From a bacterium (lineage in GTDB: Bacteria > Electryoneota > RPQS01): a stretch of 51,073 nucleotides of DNA. The notes under the pieces are model-generated. The model was given only the letters and a program-made list of their open reading frames with translations. It was not told where the DNA came from and made no database searches. Made by a program: the position numbers and the translations under genes. Position 1 is the first letter of the stretch, and each line of letters begins with the position of its first letter. Location of the stretch: positions 1 to 51,073 of the forward strand of contig JADKHW010000029.1 in assembly GCA_016721565.1 (NCBI GenBank). Direction: 5' to 3'. This document shows positions 47,891 through 51,073 of the stretch, in pieces.

Positions 47891-49042
47891 ATGCTACGAT
47901 CGACTGGGGTTTATCGCGCGGGGCGCATTTGTGTGCTGGCGATAATGTTAGTGGTGCCATTTCTGGTGTTTTCAACCGGCTGCTCGGTTACACCCGCTGA
48001 AGGCAAGCTGCAAGTGATGTACAGTGGAAACTTGCGCGGTGCGGTTTCTCCGTGTGGTTGCAAGATAAGCAAGGGCGGTATGGCGCGCTTGGCGACTTTC
48101 TTCCAGCGCAATCAAGATCCGACGGCCAATTGGCTAACGGTTGATGCGGGGAATTTTGTGGACAAGGACGGCGCAAAAAGCGGCTGCTCTGTGAAATGCA
48201 AGTTCCTGTTAACGAGCTATGACGAACTCGACTACGACGTTCTAAATATCGCGCGGCAGGAGATTGCTATGGGCTACGAGACGCTTACCACACTGCGGGA
48301 CACGTCGAAGTCCGTGGAATTTGTCTCCGCGAATCTGATGGACGTCAAGAAGAACCGCCTGATGTTTGAGCCGTACGCTATCAAAGATTACGGCAACATG
48401 AAGGTTGGCGTGATGGGACTGATTCGTGATGCGGATTTCCCGCCGACAGCCTCTGTCATTGATACGAATACGATGCGTGTGTCAAGCACTCGTGAGGCGG
48501 CTGACCGCTATTTGCCAAAGCTTAAGAACGAAGTCAATTCAATTGTTGTGCTCTGTGAATTGTCTTCGGATGATATTGATACGCTGGTGAAAGCGCATCC
48601 GTATATCGATCTCGTCATTTCAAGCGGTGCGCTGAAGTCAGGCGAAACGACAATTTCGATCGGTAATACTCGTGTTGTCGGAGTTGGTTCGTCGGGATAT
48701 AACGGCCACTGGGCTAAGCTTGAATACAATCCTGCTTGGGGTGATTCGTTCGCCTATGCCGATTACAAGGATGCCTTGATCGATACGTACGAGCTTCCGG
48801 GTGAATGGACGGATAAGCTTGCGGCTTTTGAAGATGCCAACGGCTTTGATCGCAAGACGAAGAACACCACGGCAGCACAGAAGGCTGCCCTTGACGCTCC
48901 TGCTGGTGTTATAACCGCGCCGACGAATCAAATGCCGACGGGTGCGACATTGACACCCACAAATCACAGTCAGTCAGGTACGGGAGCAACGCCTTTGAAT
49001 CACATTCCGTCCAGCACGACAAGCATTGAGAAGAAAGGTTAG
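47891..49042 (+). CDS. Lipoprotein with 5'-nucleotidase-like scaffold, Cys paralogue of the selenoproteins
   Basis: An intact 383-residue lipoprotein (lipobox FSTGC, C31). It shows KLQVMYSGNLRG, VSPCGCKISKGGMARLATF with C55-G56-C57, NWLTVDAGNFVD, SGCSVKCKF (C-x3-C), FEPYAIKDYGNMKVGVMGL, NSIVVLCELSSDDIDTLV and SSGYNGHWAKLEY. C57 (TGC, 48059-48061) aligns with the UGA codons of both neighbours. The order of strands matches the N-terminal domain of UshA-type 5'-nucleotidases, but the expected metal ligands are replaced: the D-x-H of TNDxHG is N-x-R here, the Asp of GGD is Asn, and NHE is RQE. The domain is therefore unlikely to be a metal-dependent phosphatase. A Thr/Pro/Asn-rich tail follows. 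A redox role for CGC/CGU is inference. Ribosome site AAGGAG. Confidence 0.85.
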   Translation: MLRSTGVYRAGRICVLAIMLVVPFLVFSTGCSVTPAEGKLQVMYSGNLRGAVSPCGCKISKGGMARLATFFQRNQDPTANWLTVDAGNFVDKDGAKSGCSVKCKFLLTSYDELDYDVLNIARQEIAMGYETLTTLRDTSKSVEFVSANLMDVKKNRLMFEPYAIKDYGNMKVGVMGLIRDADFPPTASVIDTNTMRVSSTREAADRYLPKLKNEVNSIVVLCELSSDDIDTLVKAHPYIDLVISSGALKSGETTISIGNTRVVGVGSSGYNGHWAKLEYNPAWGDSFAYADYKDALIDTYELPGEWTDKLAAFEDANGFDRKTKNTTAAQKAALDAPAGVITAPTNQMPTGATLTPTNHSQSGTGATPLNHIPSSTTSIEKKG

Positions 49043-49073
49043 AGTTATAACGTTTGATTTGTAATCGCGCCAC

Positions 49074-50009
49074 ATGAATCAACATAATAGACGCAGCGGT
49101 TCGTTTCGCGCTTTGAGCACGTTCGTGATGGTGGCTTGTGTTTTAGCTTTTTCGCAGATGCTGCTTGCAGGCAAGCAGGCTGAAAAGAAAGCTGAAGCGC
49201 GTGTCGTCTATTCGGGCCAGTTCAAAGGGCATGTCGAACCGTGTGGTTGAGGCTCCCGTAAAGGCGGGTTGGCCCGGAGGGCCACCTTTATTCACAAGAG
49301 TCGAACGGACAGCATCCCCACGATGGTGGTGGAAGCTGGGAATTTTGCGACGCCGGCTAACGACGCTGAGGCGGTGCCGCGTCGTGACATTATGCTCGAG
49401 TTTTATCATAACGAGCAGTACGATGCCGTGACGCTGGGCGAGCAGGAGTTGCTCAATCCGATCACGACCTGGATTACGGCGCGTGACAACGGATTGCCGA
49501 TTGTCGCGGCCAATTTGTTCTACGGCGAGCGTGCGAAGAAGCCGCTCTTTGAACCCTTTAAGTGGTATGACCGCGGCGGTGTTCGCATGGCCGTCGTGGG
49601 TTTAATACCCGAGCGTGCGGCGGCGAGTTTACCGGATTCATCTGGAATCAAAATTACGTCTCCGTTCGAACAGCAGAAAATGATGCGCAAGCTGAATAAG
49701 CGAACGGATCACATGACTGTGATTGGGGATTTCACACCTGAAGAAGCTGAATCGCTCGTCATGGCCTATCCCTTTGTTGACTTGATTATCTCGTCTAACG
49801 AGAAAGTCTTTCATATGACCAACATCGGCACAACGGTGCTTGCTGCCTGCGGTGGCAAAGGTTACTATGGTGACTATTTGCAAATGCCTGTCGAGCGACA
49901 GGATTCCACGGGAGTTAATTCATTCCGTGAAACGCTGGATGTCAAAGTTCCAGCAGATACGATGTACGAGGGCAAGATAGCGCGTTCTGGGATCAAGTCT
50001 CGAAAGTAG
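49074..50009 (+). CDS. Predicted selenocysteine-containing exported protein, 5'-nucleotidase-like scaffold (copy 3)
   Basis: From ATG 49074 the frame is open for 58 codons: an N-terminal hydrophobic signal (FVMVACVLAFSQMLLAG, no lipobox), then EARVVYSGQFKG and HVEPCG. TGA follows at codon 59 (49248-49250), then GSRKGGLARRATFIHKS in the same frame with no further break to 50009. That gives 311 residues if the UGA is read as Sec. The later part (VVEAGNFATPAND, LPIVAANLFYGERAKKPLFE, GGVRMAVVGLIPE, VIGDFTPEEAESLV) aligns with both upstream paralogues. The C-x3-C pair and Pro-rich tail are absent. Ordinary termination would yield a useless 58-residue signal fragment. No strong ribosome site is seen, so it may be coupled to the previous gene, 31 bases away. 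Confidence 0.85.
49267..49287 (+). promoter_or_regulatory. Predicted bacterial SECIS hairpin, copy 2
   Basis: TGGCCC (49270-49275) pairs with GGGCCA (49279-49284) around the loop GGA, with an outer GG/CT (49267-49268 with 49286-49287) beyond one mismatch. The loop starts 26 bases after the UGA, the same offset as in copy 1. Base changes relative to copy 1 keep pairing (G-U becomes G-C, U-G becomes U-A). Confidence 0.75.
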
Positions 50010-50012
50010 ATC

Positions 50013-50663
50013 ATGATGAAAATGGACAACCATAATATGCTGGCAAAGCGAAACGTTGTGTTGCGAATTGCAGGATTCTTAGCGCTACTAACCCTTTTTG
50101 TCTGGCGGCGATGGCCCGCGATGTAATCAAGGGCCGGAAGTCTGGTTTGACACAGAATTGGATGAACAGCGCGATGTGGCGATGGGAAACCCTATAATAT
50201 CCTCGTGGTGATGTACGGGAAAGAACCTGTGTTGGACAGCAAAGGCGAACTTCACGGCCACGGGCACTTGATTCAGTTGATTATGGACGGCGGAAACGGC
50301 GTTCAGGACCCACCCAACGCGGATGGTACTCCGGGTGGAGATGACTCGCTGGCCATCGGGAATTTTAATAGCTTCTATTTGGCTGGATACGATTATCCGC
50401 CGGAAATGACGGGGAAAACGGGTCTATTCCTATCCGTGAAGTTCTTCCTGCCGTACGTGGACGACCGGGTATATTATTTGCGATTGTGGGAGGGCGGTGA
50501 CCCAGCGAAGGCGCCGTTTTATCAAGACACACGTGAATATGTTTCGACTATTGGTGACCAAGGCGGCGGACTCGTTCGCATTTCATCCCGGAATTACGCC
50601 GGGCCGCAGGAACTTAATTGGACCTTCGGGAAGTCGCAGCCGCGCCCCAAAAAGTCGAAATAG
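50013..50663 (+). pseudogene. Third member of the 44449/46159 secreted domain family, frameshifted near its start
   Basis: An N-terminal hydrophobic stretch (VVLRIAGFLALLTLF) starts from one of several ATGs near 50013-50037. The frame then breaks near 50098. A second frame reads QGPEVWFDTELDEQRDVAMG. A third, from about 50195, carries NILVVMYGKEPVLDSKGELHG split across the join, then GHLIQLIMDGGNGVQDPPNADG, split as GHLIQLIMDGGN and GVQDPPNADG. FNSFYLAGYDYPPEMTGKTG, SVKFFLPYVDDRVYYLRLWE and QELNWTFG follow. The order (Asp-rich loop, FNSF, YYLRLWE, NWTFG) parallels FNQF/RFYVRVYEP/DWTCG in 46159. Two indels restore one ORF of about 210 residues. It follows the Sec gene directly. Confidence 0.65.
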
Positions 50664-50687
50664 CTGGACCTGTAGTAATATTTTTTC

Positions 50688-50724
50688 AAGGGTTTGTTCG
50701 ACAGTATTTGTCGGGCAAACCCTT
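50688..50724 (+). terminator. Long perfect hairpin, probable terminator
   Basis: AAGGGTTTGTTCGACA (50688-50703) pairs with TGTCGGGCAAACCCTT (50709-50724), 16 bp including two U-G pairs, with loop GTATT. It is followed by GTTTGCTTT, a weak U-run, and lies 25 bases after the 50013 gene's stop. Confidence 0.65.
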
Positions 50725-50753
50725 GTTTGCTTTCCGGAGGGGGGAAGCGACCA

Positions 50754-51073
50754 ATGAAGGCCTCGTTTATATTGATTCTGGCCCTATGGCCAATCATTTC
50801 AATGGCTCAGTGGGTGCAGGTTGGGTTTGTCGAGCCTGCCTCGGCGGTGACACCGGGCAAAGTCGTGGTGGCAGATGAGAATGGTTCGTGGCAGAAGGAA
50901 TTGACCTTGCGGAACCGCTACGATCTGAAACACGAGTGCTTTGTCTCTGAGCCGCTGGTATTGCCCAAACATGCCTCTGAAGGCTCATTTGCCATTCGCT
51001 GGGAACAGAACGGGCTGGAGTTCTCTTACCGCTTCAAGCCGATGCTGGACCAGCCGCTACAGGTGCTCTTGAA
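50754..51073 (+). CDS. Secreted protein of unknown function, 3' end outside window
   Basis: From the ATG at 50754 the frame is open to the window edge (106 codons). A GGAGGGGGG ribosome site lies a few bases upstream. It has a signal peptide (MKASFILILALWPIISMAQ), then WVQVGFVEPASAVTPGKVVV and a strand-rich region with one Cys (KHECFVSEPLVLP). I do not recognise a family. Its position makes it a possible member of the selenoprotein cluster. Confidence 0.7.
   Translation, partial: MKASFILILALWPIISMAQWVQVGFVEPASAVTPGKVVVADENGSWQKELTLRNRYDLKHECFVSEPLVLPKHASEGSFAIRWEQNGLEFSYRFKPMLDQPLQVLL

Overview
The window looks like a chromosomal contig from an uncultured bacterium of the FCB superphylum (Fibrobacteres-Chlorobi-Bacteroidetes and candidate relatives such as KSB1, Zixibacteria or Electryoneota). 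The evidence is a set of secreted proteins ending in the YPNPFNP-type C-terminal sorting domain, two C25 (gingipain-like) proteins, a ResB/CcsA (system II) cytochrome c maturation pair, and no spore or archaeal genes. The phylum is an inference. I recognised no rRNA, tRNA or CRISPR array.

Layout. 1-11.4 kb is one minus-strand block: ispG, a secreted M28 peptidase, a cupin, an FNR-type flavin reductase, an Nfu Fe-S carrier, resB, ccsA, dxs (split by a frame change in its linker), ispH and a partial BNR-repeat protein. It joins three MEP isoprenoid genes with Fe-S assembly, flavin electron transfer and cytochrome c maturation. 11.4-20.6 kb (plus strand) holds a SpmA/SpmB pair, an S9 peptidase and a 1669-residue C25 protein. 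20.7-26.5 kb holds a frameshifted glycosyltransferase, a frameshifted MscS channel and a second C25-like protein with an apparent internal deletion. 26.6-32.3 kb (mostly minus) is housekeeping: dnaG, hslV, hslU, a LemA/TPM pair and one small plus-strand ORF. 32.4-40.6 kb (plus) holds a HAD phosphatase and then a run of heavily frameshifted genes: beta-helix protein, YPNPFNP protein, CPBP protease, DCC protein, ASPIC/UnbV protein. 40.6-43.1 kb is intact again (nnr, VanZ-like, ssb).

The most interesting part is 43.1-51.1 kb, a plus-strand cluster of exported proteins. A near-consensus promoter and a long, fold-prone leader precede a two-repeat secreted protein. Next come members of a small secreted family (44449, 46159, 50013) interleaved with three tandem paralogues of a lipoprotein or exported family built on the 5'-nucleotidase (UshA-like) scaffold. 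In two paralogues an in-frame TGA lies exactly where the third has a Cys codon (P-C-G-TGA against P-C-G-C). Each TGA is followed at an identical offset (+26) by a short GC-rich hairpin with a G-leading three-base loop, as expected for a bacterial SECIS element. The Cys paralogue lacks the hairpin. I read this as a Sec-Cys-Sec selenoprotein array whose scaffold has lost its canonical metal ligands and gained a CGU/CGC centre.

Frameshifts are clustered, not uniform. They could be assembly errors in low-quality stretches or real decay. Reads are needed to decide, and every disrupted gene is flagged below.
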